Shown here: in pieces, positions 8,099-15,703 of the stretch | Layout: every line of letters starts with the position of its first letter | How positions within the stretch are numbered: position 1 is the stretch's first letter | From: Corynebacterium bovis DSM 20582 = CIP 54.80 | GTDB taxonomy: Bacteria > Actinomycetota > Actinomycetes > Mycobacteriales > Mycobacteriaceae | Assembly (NCBI RefSeq): GCF_030408615.1 | Contig: NZ_CP047187.1 | Coordinates: forward strand, 558,001 to 622,000 | Reading direction: 5' to 3' | Length of the DNA: 64,000 nt | Made by a program: the position numbers and the translations under genes | The notes under the pieces: model-generated | What the model saw: the letters and a program-made list of their open reading frames with translations, nothing else | What the model was told of the DNA's origin: nothing | Databases searched by the model: none

Positions 8099-10142
8099 GC
8101 AGGGGGTGCTCGAGGGCGCGGTCGGCTCGCTCGCCGGGGCGGCCACGGCGTTGGGTGTGGGTGGCCCGCAGGCCCGGCGGCTCATGGATGCCGCGGCGTT
8201 CACGAGGGGGTTCGACCCGGCGGCCGTCACCGCGGGCATCCCGTCCCGTCGGCCGTCGGTGGGGACGCTGCTGACGGGCCTGAGTGAGATCTCGTCGGTG
8301 GTCTCGGCGTTGATCGACGTCGCGGGGACGGTGCCGTCCGGTGCGCTGTCCGGGGCGTCCGAGGAGCGCAGCGAGCAGGACCGCCGGGCCGCGGACGCGG
8401 AGCGGTCGGTGTGTTCGTGTGCGTCGGCGATGGGGACGGTGCAGTCGGGGGCGGTCGCGGCCGTCGAGTCGGTCGTCGCCGGGGCCGTGGCGCTCTGCGG
8501 GGGCCTGGGTGGCGCGGGGGTGCTGGCGCCCCCGGTGCTCGAGGCCGCCCGGGAGGTCATCCGCACGGCGTTGTCCGTGGTCAGCGGCATTCTCACCGGC
8601 CGGAACGAGCTGCTGCTGCAGTGCATGGGGGTTCTCGAGAAGACGGTGGCGCCGGCTGCGGTCCCCGGGAGGTGCGACGTCCCCCTCAGCGTCGCGCCGC
8701 CTCCGCCTCCGGTGCCGTCGGAGCCGGCGTGCCCGGGGGTGCCGTCCGTGCCGGCGTGCCCGGGGGTGCCGTCCGTGCCGCCGGGCCCGGGGGTGCCGCC
8801 TGCGGCGCCTCCGCCGGTCACCCCGGCGGGGCCGGTTCCGCCGGCGCCGGCACCGACGCCGCCTGCTGCGCCCTGCCCGCCTGAGCCGACGCCGCCGGTT
8901 CCTGCGCCGCCGTGCCCGCCGCCTGCGCCGACGCCGCCGCCTCCGGTGACTCCGCCGGTTGGTCCTCCGGTTCCGCCGCCGGTGGTCCCGGATGCGCCGC
9001 CGCCGGGTGGTTCGGACTGCCCGCCGCCTGCGCCGACGCCGCCTCCGCCGCCGGTGACTCCGCCGGTTGGTCCTCCGGTTCCGCCGCCGGTGGTGCCGGA
9101 TGTGCCGCCGCCGGGTGGTTCGGACTTTCCGCCGCCTGCGCCGACGCCGCCTCCGCCGCCGGTGACTCCGCCGGTTGGTCCTCCGGTTCCACCGCCGGTG
9201 GTGCCGGATGCGCCGCCGCCGGGTGGTTCGGAGTGCCCGCCGCCTGCGCCGACGCCGCCTCCGCCGCCGGTGGTGCCGGATGCGCCGCCGCCCGGTGGTG
9301 CGGACTGCCCTCCGCCTGCTGCGCCGCCCACGTCGCCGGACGGTGCGTGTTGCCACGGAACGGCGACGGGAACGTCGTGCTGCTGCGTCACGCCGGCACC
9401 GTCGGCGACGGCCTCTCCGGCACCGTCCGAGGCACCGTCGTCTGCGGTACCGACGGTGTCCTCGACTGCGTCATCGGTGGTGTCGTCAGCGGTGTCGTCG
9501 GGGGTGGACGTCGTCGACTCCGCACTCCACCACGCCACCGGCACCGTCCACGGTCGGGCTGCGGATGCGCGCATCGTTGAGGGGTCCGTCGGGACCCTTA
9601 CCGGGTCGGCGACGGCTCCGGCCGGGGTGACCGGAGCACTCGGCGGTGACGGAGCAGGTTCGGGTGCGCAGCCCCAGTTCCATGAGCCACAGTCCGGAGA
9701 GCCACAGTCCGGAGAGCCCCAGTTCCGTGAGGCCGGGTTCGTTCAGACCGGGATCGGGGCTGCGCCGGCACCGGACGTCGGACCGGGGCCGGGTGTGGAG
9801 CCGACGTGGAGTGTCGACGGTGTCGCGCCGGCACCGGACGCGGGACCAGACATGGGGCCGGGACCTGACGTGGGACCTGACATGGGGCCGGGGCCGGAAC
9901 CGGTTGCGACGGATGCGCCGGACCCGGTGTGGACCGGGGACGTCGGTGCTCCGGGGGCGGGCGTGGAGCCGTCGGCGGAGTCGTGGCGTCCGGACGTCTG
10001 GACTGCCGGTGCGTTGGACGGCGGCGACACCGGCGCGTTCGCCGGAGGGGCCGGCGGGGACGCCGGTGTGTTCGAGGGGGCGGCCGCCGGGCCGTCGGAC
10101 GGCGGGAACGCCGTCGGGCTGGAGAGGAGTGGAACGTGGTGA
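8088..10142 (+). CDS. Large proline-rich, Cys-containing protein (Rv3439c-like position)
   Basis: 684 residues. About 1-200 is a helical Ala/Val-rich domain with a few Cys and no signal peptide. About 205-420 is extremely Pro-rich, with repeats of about 36 residues built around TPPVGPPVPPPVVPD. Then comes a Cys cluster (CCHGTATGTSCCC), a Ser/Thr/Val stretch and acidic PDMGPGPD-type repeats. The ATG at 8088 has GGGGAGG upstream; the much longer open frame from 7692 is a shadow over the previous gene. From memory, M. tuberculosis has an alanine/proline-rich protein at the same place. The domain order (helical head, Pro-rich tail) and ESX-4 proximity suggest a secreted or wall-associated protein, but this is inference. 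Confidence 0.7.
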   Translation: MSAEQGVLEGAVGSLAGAATALGVGGPQARRLMDAAAFTRGFDPAAVTAGIPSRRPSVGTLLTGLSEISSVVSALIDVAGTVPSGALSGASEERSEQDRRAADAERSVCSCASAMGTVQSGAVAAVESVVAGAVALCGGLGGAGVLAPPVLEAAREVIRTALSVVSGILTGRNELLLQCMGVLEKTVAPAAVPGRCDVPLSVAPPPPPVPSEPACPGVPSVPACPGVPSVPPGPGVPPAAPPPVTPAGPVPPAPAPTPPAAPCPPEPTPPVPAPPCPPPAPTPPPPVTPPVGPPVPPPVVPDAPPPGGSDCPPPAPTPPPPPVTPPVGPPVPPPVVPDVPPPGGSDFPPPAPTPPPPPVTPPVGPPVPPPVVPDAPPPGGSECPPPAPTPPPPPVVPDAPPPGGADCPPPAAPPTSPDGACCHGTATGTSCCCVTPAPSATASPAPSEAPSSAVPTVSSTASSVVSSAVSSGVDVVDSALHHATGTVHGRAADARIVEGSVGTLTGSATAPAGVTGALGGDGAGSGAQPQFHEPQSGEPQSGEPQFREAGFVQTGIGAAPAPDVGPGPGVEPTWSVDGVAPAPDAGPDMGPGPDVGPDMGPGPEPVATDAPDPVWTGDVGAPGAGVEPSAESWRPDVWTAGALDGGDTGAFAGGAGGDAGVFEGAAAGPSDGGNAVGLERSGTW
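8922..9310 (+). repeat. In-frame repeats (about 108 bp) encoding polyproline
   Basis: Three to four near-identical copies of a unit of about 108 bp inside the proline-rich gene, e.g. around 8928, 9030 and 9132, the last truncated. Differences are mostly synonymous or confined to the GGSDC/GGSDF/GGSEC position. Confidence 0.8.
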
Positions 10143-10591
10143 CGTCGGGACCCGGGGGCACGCCCCGCGACATGCCCCGGAGCGCCGCCCGGGATGTGCC
10201 CCGCGACCTGCCCCCGGCGGGGTCGGGCGGGGATCCGTACCGGCACCTCGTTGAGGAGTACCTGGCCGGGCTGCGGGAGATCACCGCGGAGTTCGAGCGG
10301 GTGTGTGCGGAACGGGCGGACCTGCTGCGCGCACACGGTGCCTCGGGGACGCCACCCACCTCGGCTGCCTCGGCCTCGGCGGCCGCGCCGGGTGTCAGCG
10401 GGAAGGCGACCGTGCCGCAGTCCTGTGGCGGGGGAGTGCGGCTGACGCCGGCGGGAGGCCCGGTCGCAGGCCCCGGAGGCGGCGGAGTCGTCGGGGGAAC
10501 CGCGGCCGGCCCGGTCGCAGGCCCCGGAGGCGTCGCCCCCGGACTCGTCGGGGGCGACGGCCGGACCGGCCCCGGCCCGGTCCTGCGCTAG
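10139..10591 (+). CDS. Hypothetical protein with a short amphipathic helix
   Basis: 150 residues. An Arg/Pro-rich N-terminus, one clear helix (YRHLVEEYLAGLREITAEFE, about residues 36-65) and a long Gly/Pro/Ala-rich tail. The start overlaps the previous stop (GTGA at 10139); a GTG at 10136 with AGGAG 6 nt upstream is an alternative. It closes the three-gene operon after glmM and converges with the next gene (4-bp overlap of stops). Function unknown. Confidence 0.55.
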   Translation: MTSGPGGTPRDMPRSAARDVPRDLPPAGSGGDPYRHLVEEYLAGLREITAEFERVCAERADLLRAHGASGTPPTSAASASAAAPGVSGKATVPQSCGGGVRLTPAGGPVAGPGGGGVVGGTAAGPVAGPGGVAPGLVGGDGRTGPGPVLR

Positions 10592-11478
10592 AGCCGCACC
10601 TTCTCGGCCCGGCGGGCGAGGTCGGCGTTCTCCGGCAGGGAGTCGGTGAGCTCCTCGCGGGTGAAGGTCGTCGTCCCCTTGACCTTCTCGTCCGCCTCGC
10701 GGAACGCGGCGTAGGTCTTGTCCTGCCCGGCGAGGATGAACCCCGTCATCAGGGCGCGGATGACGTCCTGGCGCGACCACTCGGGCAGCCCGGTGCCCAG
10801 GAGCAGCCGCCGGCCGATCTTCTCCTGGAAGCCGGGGGCGGAGCCCTTGTCCACACGCCGGTAGATCATGTCCCCACCCCACCGGGCGGCGACACGTGCG
10901 GCGTCGCCACCGGGCACGGTCCCCAGCTTGCCGGGGGAGAAGATGAGGCCGTCCGCGGTCACGCGCTCGGCGGCGTCGTAGCAGCTGGGCGTCGTGTCCG
11001 ACGGGTAGATGGTGATGACCCCGGCGAGGGCGGGCTCCGTCGCGTAGCCCTTCTGTGCCCTGGTGCCGGTGCGGCCGCTGCCGGTGAGGATCGCCGCGCC
11101 GCCGCCCATGCCGTGGCCGGCGGTGTAGAGCTGGTGCGGGGACACCGTGATGTTGCCGGTGCCGAGGCGCACCCCGGCGAGGATCTGGAGGCAGGACTCC
11201 AGGTCGGAGGCGAATCCGCGGTGGTTCGGGAACACCCCGTTCTCCGTGTCGGGGGCGGCGACGGCGATGCCCCAGCTGGCGAGGTGCCGCAGGGTGGCGT
11301 GGTAGCCGTCGATGCGGGTGCACCAGTCGTGTCCGAAGGCGACACCGGGGATGGCCTTGCCCTCGGCGGGGGTGTAGACCTTGCCGGGCAGTCCGGCGAA
11401 GGCGAGATCGCCGACGAGCACGCGGTGCGGTCCGCGCTTGGCGAGTCGGGGGACGAGGTCTTTCATTTTCTTAGCCAC
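10588..11478 (-). CDS. Alpha/beta-hydrolase-like protein lacking the nucleophile serine
   Basis: 296 residues with the fold signature of cutinase/dienelactone-hydrolase-like enzymes: VAFGHDW (oxyanion region), ASWGIAVAAPDTENG and a nucleophile elbow. The elbow reads AGHGMGGGAA where active relatives have GHSMGG, so the serine is glycine and hydrolase activity is doubtful. No signal peptide is seen. A GTG at 11478 is preferred, 8 nt downstream of a TAGGCT -10 box (leaderless); an ATG at 11466 is possible. Divergent from glmS across a 34-bp repeat array. It could be a structural or binding protein. Confidence 0.75.
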   Translation of the reverse strand: MAKKMKDLVPRLAKRGPHRVLVGDLAFAGLPGKVYTPAEGKAIPGVAFGHDWCTRIDGYHATLRHLASWGIAVAAPDTENGVFPNHRGFASDLESCLQILAGVRLGTGNITVSPHQLYTAGHGMGGGAAILTGSGRTGTRAQKGYATEPALAGVITIYPSDTTPSCYDAAERVTADGLIFSPGKLGTVPGGDAARVAARWGGDMIYRRVDKGSAPGFQEKIGRRLLLGTGLPEWSRQDVIRALMTGFILAGQDKTYAAFREADEKVKGTTTFTREELTDSLPENADLARRAEKVRL

Positions 11479-11486
11479 GCTCTCCG

Positions 11487-11492
11487 AGCCTA
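11487..11492 (-). promoter_or_regulatory. -10 box of the hydrolase-like gene (leaderless)
   Basis: TAGGCT on the minus strand, 8 nt before the GTG at 11478. Confidence 0.45.
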
Positions 11493-11500
11493 GTGGATAA

Positions 11501-11656
11501 CGGTTTCTGTCACGACGGCACGGCCCCTCGGGAGCAGTTTCTGTCACGACGGCACGGCCCCTCGGCAGCGGTTTCCGGCACGACGGCACGGCCCCTCGGG
11601 AGCGGTTTCTGTCACGACGGGCCGGGCCGTCGACAATGGTTTCGGGCATGACGGGG
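11501..11656. repeat. 34-bp tandem repeat, about 4.6 copies, between hydrolase-like gene and glmS
   Basis: Copies at 11501-11534, 11535-11568, 11569-11602 and 11603-11636 and a partial to 11656. Core TTTCTGTCACGACGGC. Copies 1 and 2 are nearly identical and copy 4 diverges in its second half. It fills most of the divergent promoter region, so it may affect both genes. Confidence 0.9.
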
Positions 11657-11664
11657 AAGGGCGC

Positions 11665-11670
11665 TAATGT
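11665..11670 (+). promoter_or_regulatory. -10 box of glmS (leaderless)
   Basis: TAATGT, then 7 nt, then the glmS ATG. No Shine-Dalgarno sequence and no glmS ribozyme (a Firmicutes feature) are visible. Confidence 0.5.
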
Positions 11671-11677
11671 AGGGCGC

Positions 11678-13540
11678 ATGTGTGGAATTGTGGGATACGT
11701 TGGTGACGCCCAGGCCCTCGACATCGGATACGACGCGCTCGCGCGGATGGAGTACCGGGGCTACGACTCCGCCGGGATCGCGGTGATCCAGCAGGGCACC
11801 GTCGAGGTGGAGAAGCGCGCCGGCAAGCTCGCGAACCTCCGCGAACGGCTCGACGAGGTCGGCCGGGACCACTTCACGGGCACGACGTGCATCGGCCACA
11901 CGCGGTGGGCGACCCACGGCCGCCCGACGGACGTCAACGCCCACCCCCACGTGTCCTTCGACGGCAAGGCCGTCATCGTGCACAACGGCATCATCGAGAA
12001 CTTCGCCCCGCTGCGCAAGGAGCTCGAGGCCGCCGGCATCGAGCTGGCCAGTGAGACGGACTCCGAGGTCGCGGCGCACCTCGTCGCCCTCGCGTACAAC
12101 GACGGCCCGACGGCCGGTGACTTCGAGGCGTCCGCGCTGCACGTCCTCCGCCGTCTCGAGGGCGCCTTCACCCTGCTGTTCGCGCACGCGGACCACCCGG
12201 AGATGATCGTGGCGGGCCGGAAGTCCACCCCGCTCATCGTCGGTGTCGGCGAGGGGGAGATGTTCCTCGGCTCGGATGTCGCGGCGTTCATCGCGCAGAC
12301 GAAGAACGCGGTGGAGCTCGGCCAGGACAACGCGGTGACGATCACCCGCGACGGCTACCGCATCATGGACTTCAGCGGTGAGGAGGTCGAGGGCACCCCG
12401 TTCACGATCGACTGGGACCTCGAGGCCGCGGAGAAGGGCGGGTACGACTCCTTCATGATGAAGGAGATCTTCGAGCAGCCGGCCGCGATCCGGGACACTC
12501 TCGCCGGCCACTACGACAGCGGGCGGATCATCCTCGACGAGCAGCGGTTGTCGGATGAGGATCTGCGGCAGATCGAGAAGGTCTTCGTCGTCGCCTGTGG
12601 GTCGGCCTACCACTCGGGCCTGCTGGCGAAGTACGCGATCGAGCACTGGGTGCGCATCCCGGTGGAGATCGAGGTCGCGTCGGAGTTCCGCTACCGCGAC
12701 CCGGTGCTGGACCAGCAGACGCTCGTCGTCGCGGTGTCCCAGTCGGGTGAGACGGCGGACACCCTGGAGGCGGTGCGGCACGCGAAGTCGCAGGGCGCGC
12801 GGGTGCTGGCGGTGTGCAACACGAACGGGTCGCAGATCCCGCGGGAGTCGGATGCGGTGCTGTATACGCATGCCGGCCCGGAGATCGGGGTGGCGTCGAC
12901 GAAGGCGTTCCTGGCCCAGGTCGCGGCGAACTACATCGTCGGCCTGGCGTTGGCGCAGGCCCGGGGGACGAAGTACCCGGACGAGATCGAGGTGATCTAC
13001 TCCCAGCTGGAGGAGATCCCCGCGAAGATCGAGAAGGTCCTGGAGCTCCAGGATGAGGTGCACGCCCTGGCGGACGAGCTCGGGGCGATCCCGACGATGC
13101 TCTTCCTCGGCCGGCACGTGGGCTTCCCGGTGGCGTTGGAGGGCGCGTTGAAGCTGAAGGAGCTCGCGTACATCCACGCTGAGGGGTTCGCGGCCGGTGA
13201 GTTGAAGCACGGTCCGATTGCGCTGATCGAGGATGATCTCCCGGTGGTCGTCGTCGTCCCCTCCCCGGAGGGCCGGCCGGTCCTGCACTCCAAGATCGTG
13301 ACGAACATCCAGGAGATCCGCGCGCGTGGTGCGCGGACGATCGTCATCGCGGAGGAGGGGGACGAGGCGGTCCGTCCGTACGCGCACACGCTGCTGGAGA
13401 TCCCGAAGTCGTCGACGTTGATGCAGCCGCTGCTGTCGACGGTGCCGTTGCAGTTCCTGTCGGCGGAGATCGCCCGGCAGTGCGGGAACACGGACATCGA
13501 CAAGCCCCGGAACCTGGCGAAGTCGGTCACGGTGGAGTAG
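11678..13540 (+). CDS. glmS: Glutamine-fructose-6-phosphate aminotransferase (isomerizing)
   Basis: 620 residues, full length. First step of UDP-GlcNAc synthesis: fructose-6-P + Gln to glucosamine-6-P. N-terminal glutaminase with Cys2 as nucleophile after Met removal (MCGIVGYVG), TRWATHG and HNGIIEN; then two SIS sugar-isomerase domains (ACGSAYHSG, SQSGETADT) and the C-terminal LAKSVTVE that links both active sites. The ATG at 11678 is fixed by the need for Cys at position 2; upstream in-frame starts are not possible. It works with glmM of this window. Confidence 0.98.
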   Translation: MCGIVGYVGDAQALDIGYDALARMEYRGYDSAGIAVIQQGTVEVEKRAGKLANLRERLDEVGRDHFTGTTCIGHTRWATHGRPTDVNAHPHVSFDGKAVIVHNGIIENFAPLRKELEAAGIELASETDSEVAAHLVALAYNDGPTAGDFEASALHVLRRLEGAFTLLFAHADHPEMIVAGRKSTPLIVGVGEGEMFLGSDVAAFIAQTKNAVELGQDNAVTITRDGYRIMDFSGEEVEGTPFTIDWDLEAAEKGGYDSFMMKEIFEQPAAIRDTLAGHYDSGRIILDEQRLSDEDLRQIEKVFVVACGSAYHSGLLAKYAIEHWVRIPVEIEVASEFRYRDPVLDQQTLVVAVSQSGETADTLEAVRHAKSQGARVLAVCNTNGSQIPRESDAVLYTHAGPEIGVASTKAFLAQVAANYIVGLALAQARGTKYPDEIEVIYSQLEEIPAKIEKVLELQDEVHALADELGAIPTMLFLGRHVGFPVALEGALKLKELAYIHAEGFAAGELKHGPIALIEDDLPVVVVVPSPEGRPVLHSKIVTNIQEIRARGARTIVIAEEGDEAVRPYAHTLLEIPKSSTLMQPLLSTVPLQFLSAEIARQCGNTDIDKPRNLAKSVTVE

Positions 13541-13785
13541 GTTCCGCCCCGCTCCGGCCCCGGGGGGTGGCCGGGAGTGGGGGTAGTGGGGGTACGACGC
13601 CGACCTCTGCTGCAAAGGTGCAGGCAGTGGGGTTCACCGTCCGGGGTGGGGACGGAGCTTCGGGAGTGAAGTCTTTGGCCGGGAAAGCTGTATAGTTGAA
13701 GCGTCTGCGGGGGAAATGCTTATGTGAGTGTCAGGAACGCCGGGGGAACACGCCGCCGGTGACCGATCATGAGAGGTACACCCAC
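13541..13785 (+). promoter_or_regulatory. Intergenic region with promoter of the first surface protein
   Basis: A strong -10 TATAGT at 13691-13696 preceded by TG; no good -35 at 17 nt. The predicted leader is about 80 nt, ending in GAGAGG 8 nt before the ATG at 13786. The first 130 bases after glmS are GC-rich without a convincing terminator. No gene is visible. Confidence 0.5.
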
Positions 13786-15342
13786 ATGAAGAAGATGGCC
13801 ACTGTTCTGGTGGCTGGTCTTGTCACCAGCGCGGTCGCGACCGCCCCTCACGCTGTGGCAGACGATGCAACGACCACGCAGAAGGCGGAGGTCAACATCC
13901 TCGACGGGTCCGTCAAGGGGTCGAGCGGGACCAAGGGGTCGTCGGACGTCAAGGGCTCGAATGATGCGAAGGGCTCCGGGGACAACAAGGGCTCGGTCCA
14001 GGGGTCGCTGGGCTCCACGGGGAAGAAGGCTGACACCGCTCAGGGGCAGGTCGGTTCCACGATCGACGGCAGCCTCGGCAAGGCCACGGGCAAGGCCACG
14101 GGCACCGCGGTCACCGGCGACGGTGGCGCCGGCGGGCAGGCCACCGTCGGTTCCGCGGTCGGCAGCCTGGGCAAGGACGGCGTCGCCGGCAAGGGTGGCG
14201 ACGAGAAGGGCACCGCCGGCTCGGACATCACCGGCAGCCTGAGCACGCTCGGCAGCTCCGAGAAGAAGGCCGAGGGTGCGGGCGATGACAACGGGGGTGC
14301 GAACCCCGATGACCAGGCTCCGGTCGGTTCCGCCGCGAACCTGCTCTCGAAGTTCATGGCCGGTGCGCTCAAGGCCTTGCAGGGCAGTGACGACAAGTAC
14401 GGCACGGAGCTTGTCGGGAGTGCCATGAACACGGTGGTGAAGCTGAACGGCAAGGGGGTTGACATCGTCGGCAGCCTCCAGAACTCGGCGAAGTCGTCGG
14501 ACAGTGTCACCGGCAGCCTCGGCAAGGGTGACGGCAAGGCGACGGCCGGGTCCGACATCACCGGTAGCCTCGGCAAGGGCGAGGGTAAGGGTGACGGCAA
14601 GGCGACGGCCGGGTCCGACATCACCGGCAGCCTCGGCAAGGGGACCGCTGTGGTGAACATCCTCGGCAGCCTTGGTAAGGGCGAGGGCAAGGGTGACGGC
14701 AAGGAGACCGCCGGGTCCGACATCACCGGTAGCCTCGGTAAGGGCGAGGGTAAGGGTGACGGCAAGGTGACCGCCGGGTCCGACATCACCGGCAGCCTCG
14801 GTAAGGGCGAGGGTAAGGGTGACGGCAAGGTGACCGCCGGGTCCGACATCACCGGCAGCCTCGGCAAGAAGACTGAGGCGAGCAAGCCCTCCGAGACGGC
14901 GCCGGCTGACCCGAAGCCGTCTGAGACTGCGCCGGTTGACCCGAAGCCGGTCGATCCGAAGCCCGTTGATCCGAAGCCGGAGAAGGAGCGCACCTTCATT
15001 GACGTCCTCCTCGAGATCGTCGGCAAGATCACCGACGTGCTCGACGGGAAGGGTTTCGCTGGTGCCGATATCACCGGGTCGCTGACCGGTGACAAGGACT
15101 CCAAGGACAAGGGTGGCGACAAGGACGTCCCGGGTAGCGGCAAGATCCAGGGTTCCGTCCCCTCGGGTCTCACCACGCTCGTCGGCTCCAAGGACAACAG
15201 CTCGCTGCTCGGGAGCCTGGATGGCAAGGGCACGACGACCGGCTCGCTGCCGGCCTCGATCAGCCAGATCATCCTGGGCTTCCTCGGTGTCGCCGGGATC
15301 GCCGGTGCCATCAGCTGGTGGTGGTCCTTCACTCACCGGTGA
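13786..15342 (+). CDS. Secreted GSLG-repeat surface protein with C-terminal membrane anchor
   Basis: 518 residues. Sec signal peptide (MKKMATVLVAGLVTSAVATA, cleavage probably after AVA near 25). The mature part is Gly/Ser/Lys/Asp-rich and built of repeats around SDITGSLGKG; the most regular block (about 14535-14870) repeats every 17-21 residues. A PSETAPADPKP-type proline segment precedes a short helical region (FIDVLLEIVGKITDVLDGKG) and more GS repeats. The end is a single hydrophobic helix (ISQIILGFLGVAGIAGAISW) plus a WW and a final THR, with no LPxTG, so anchoring is by the membrane helix rather than sortase. The same end-architecture appears in the next gene. No family recognised; likely cell-surface protein. 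Confidence 0.75.
   Translation: MKKMATVLVAGLVTSAVATAPHAVADDATTTQKAEVNILDGSVKGSSGTKGSSDVKGSNDAKGSGDNKGSVQGSLGSTGKKADTAQGQVGSTIDGSLGKATGKATGTAVTGDGGAGGQATVGSAVGSLGKDGVAGKGGDEKGTAGSDITGSLSTLGSSEKKAEGAGDDNGGANPDDQAPVGSAANLLSKFMAGALKALQGSDDKYGTELVGSAMNTVVKLNGKGVDIVGSLQNSAKSSDSVTGSLGKGDGKATAGSDITGSLGKGEGKGDGKATAGSDITGSLGKGTAVVNILGSLGKGEGKGDGKETAGSDITGSLGKGEGKGDGKVTAGSDITGSLGKGEGKGDGKVTAGSDITGSLGKKTEASKPSETAPADPKPSETAPVDPKPVDPKPVDPKPEKERTFIDVLLEIVGKITDVLDGKGFAGADITGSLTGDKDSKDKGGDKDVPGSGKIQGSVPSGLTTLVGSKDNSSLLGSLDGKGTTTGSLPASISQIILGFLGVAGIAGAISWWWSFTHR
14535..14870 (+). repeat. In-frame tandem repeats (mostly 63 bp) in the first surface-protein gene
   Basis: About five copies encoding GSDITGSLGKGEGKGDGK plus spacer residues. 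Copies differ mainly at synonymous positions; one copy is interrupted by TAVVNILGSLGKG. Such arrays commonly vary in copy number. Confidence 0.8.
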
Positions 15343-15403
15343 TCACTTCGGTGAGTGACGTCCCTGGGCTTCCCGGGATGTCGTGACCTCAGGTCCGGAG
15401 ACA

Positions 15404-15448
15404 GGGGCCGTCCACACCTCGCGCGTGCGGGTGTGGGCGGCCCCTTCT
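15404..15448 (+). terminator. Rho-independent terminator after the first surface protein
   Basis: 15-bp stem (15404-15418 with 15430-15444, one G-T wobble; left arm GGGGCCGTCCACACC) with an 11-nt loop, followed by TTCT. Confidence 0.8.
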
Positions 15449-15703
15449 GCATTGTCGGCGTTGCCGGGAGGCGGGGTGTGATGTGACCGCTCACCCCTGA
15501 TGGGGGGCGCGATAAACATACACCAGAGGTTCCGGAAAGCAGACGTGCAGCGTATATGCGACCGGCTGTACGTAATAGGTATAACGTGATCTGTATAACG
15601 TCCTGGCTTCGGCGTTGCTGTGCGGCGTCTGTGGTGTCTTAGTAAGATCTTACGGAGCTGGAGGCGACGGTCGCCTCGGCCCGGTGTGAAAGGACAACAC
15701 CAT
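15449..15703 (+). promoter_or_regulatory. AT-richer regulatory region of the second surface protein
   Basis: Two TATAAC hexamers lie at 15580-15585 and 15594-15599 in a directly repeated GTATAACGT context, either of which could be a -10. A perfect 12-bp palindrome GTAAGATCTTAC lies at 15642-15653, about 50 bp before the start and downstream of both, placed like an operator. GAAAGGA at 15688-15694 is the ribosome-binding site. This stretch is noticeably less GC-rich than the surroundings. Confidence 0.5.
15642..15653. promoter_or_regulatory. 12-bp perfect palindrome, candidate operator
   Basis: GTAAGATCTTAC in the leader of the second surface-protein gene. Binding protein unknown. Confidence 0.4.

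Noticed and set aside
7821..9574. Long Gly- or Arg-rich minus-strand frames opposite the proline-rich gene
   Set aside because: Polyproline codons (CCG/CCT) read backwards give long open frames; no ribosome-binding site or conserved domain.
13700..13780. Leader of the first surface protein as a c-di-AMP (ydaO-type) riboswitch
   Set aside because: CAGGAACGCCGGGGGAACA looks reminiscent, but the leader is too short and the other conserved blocks are missing.
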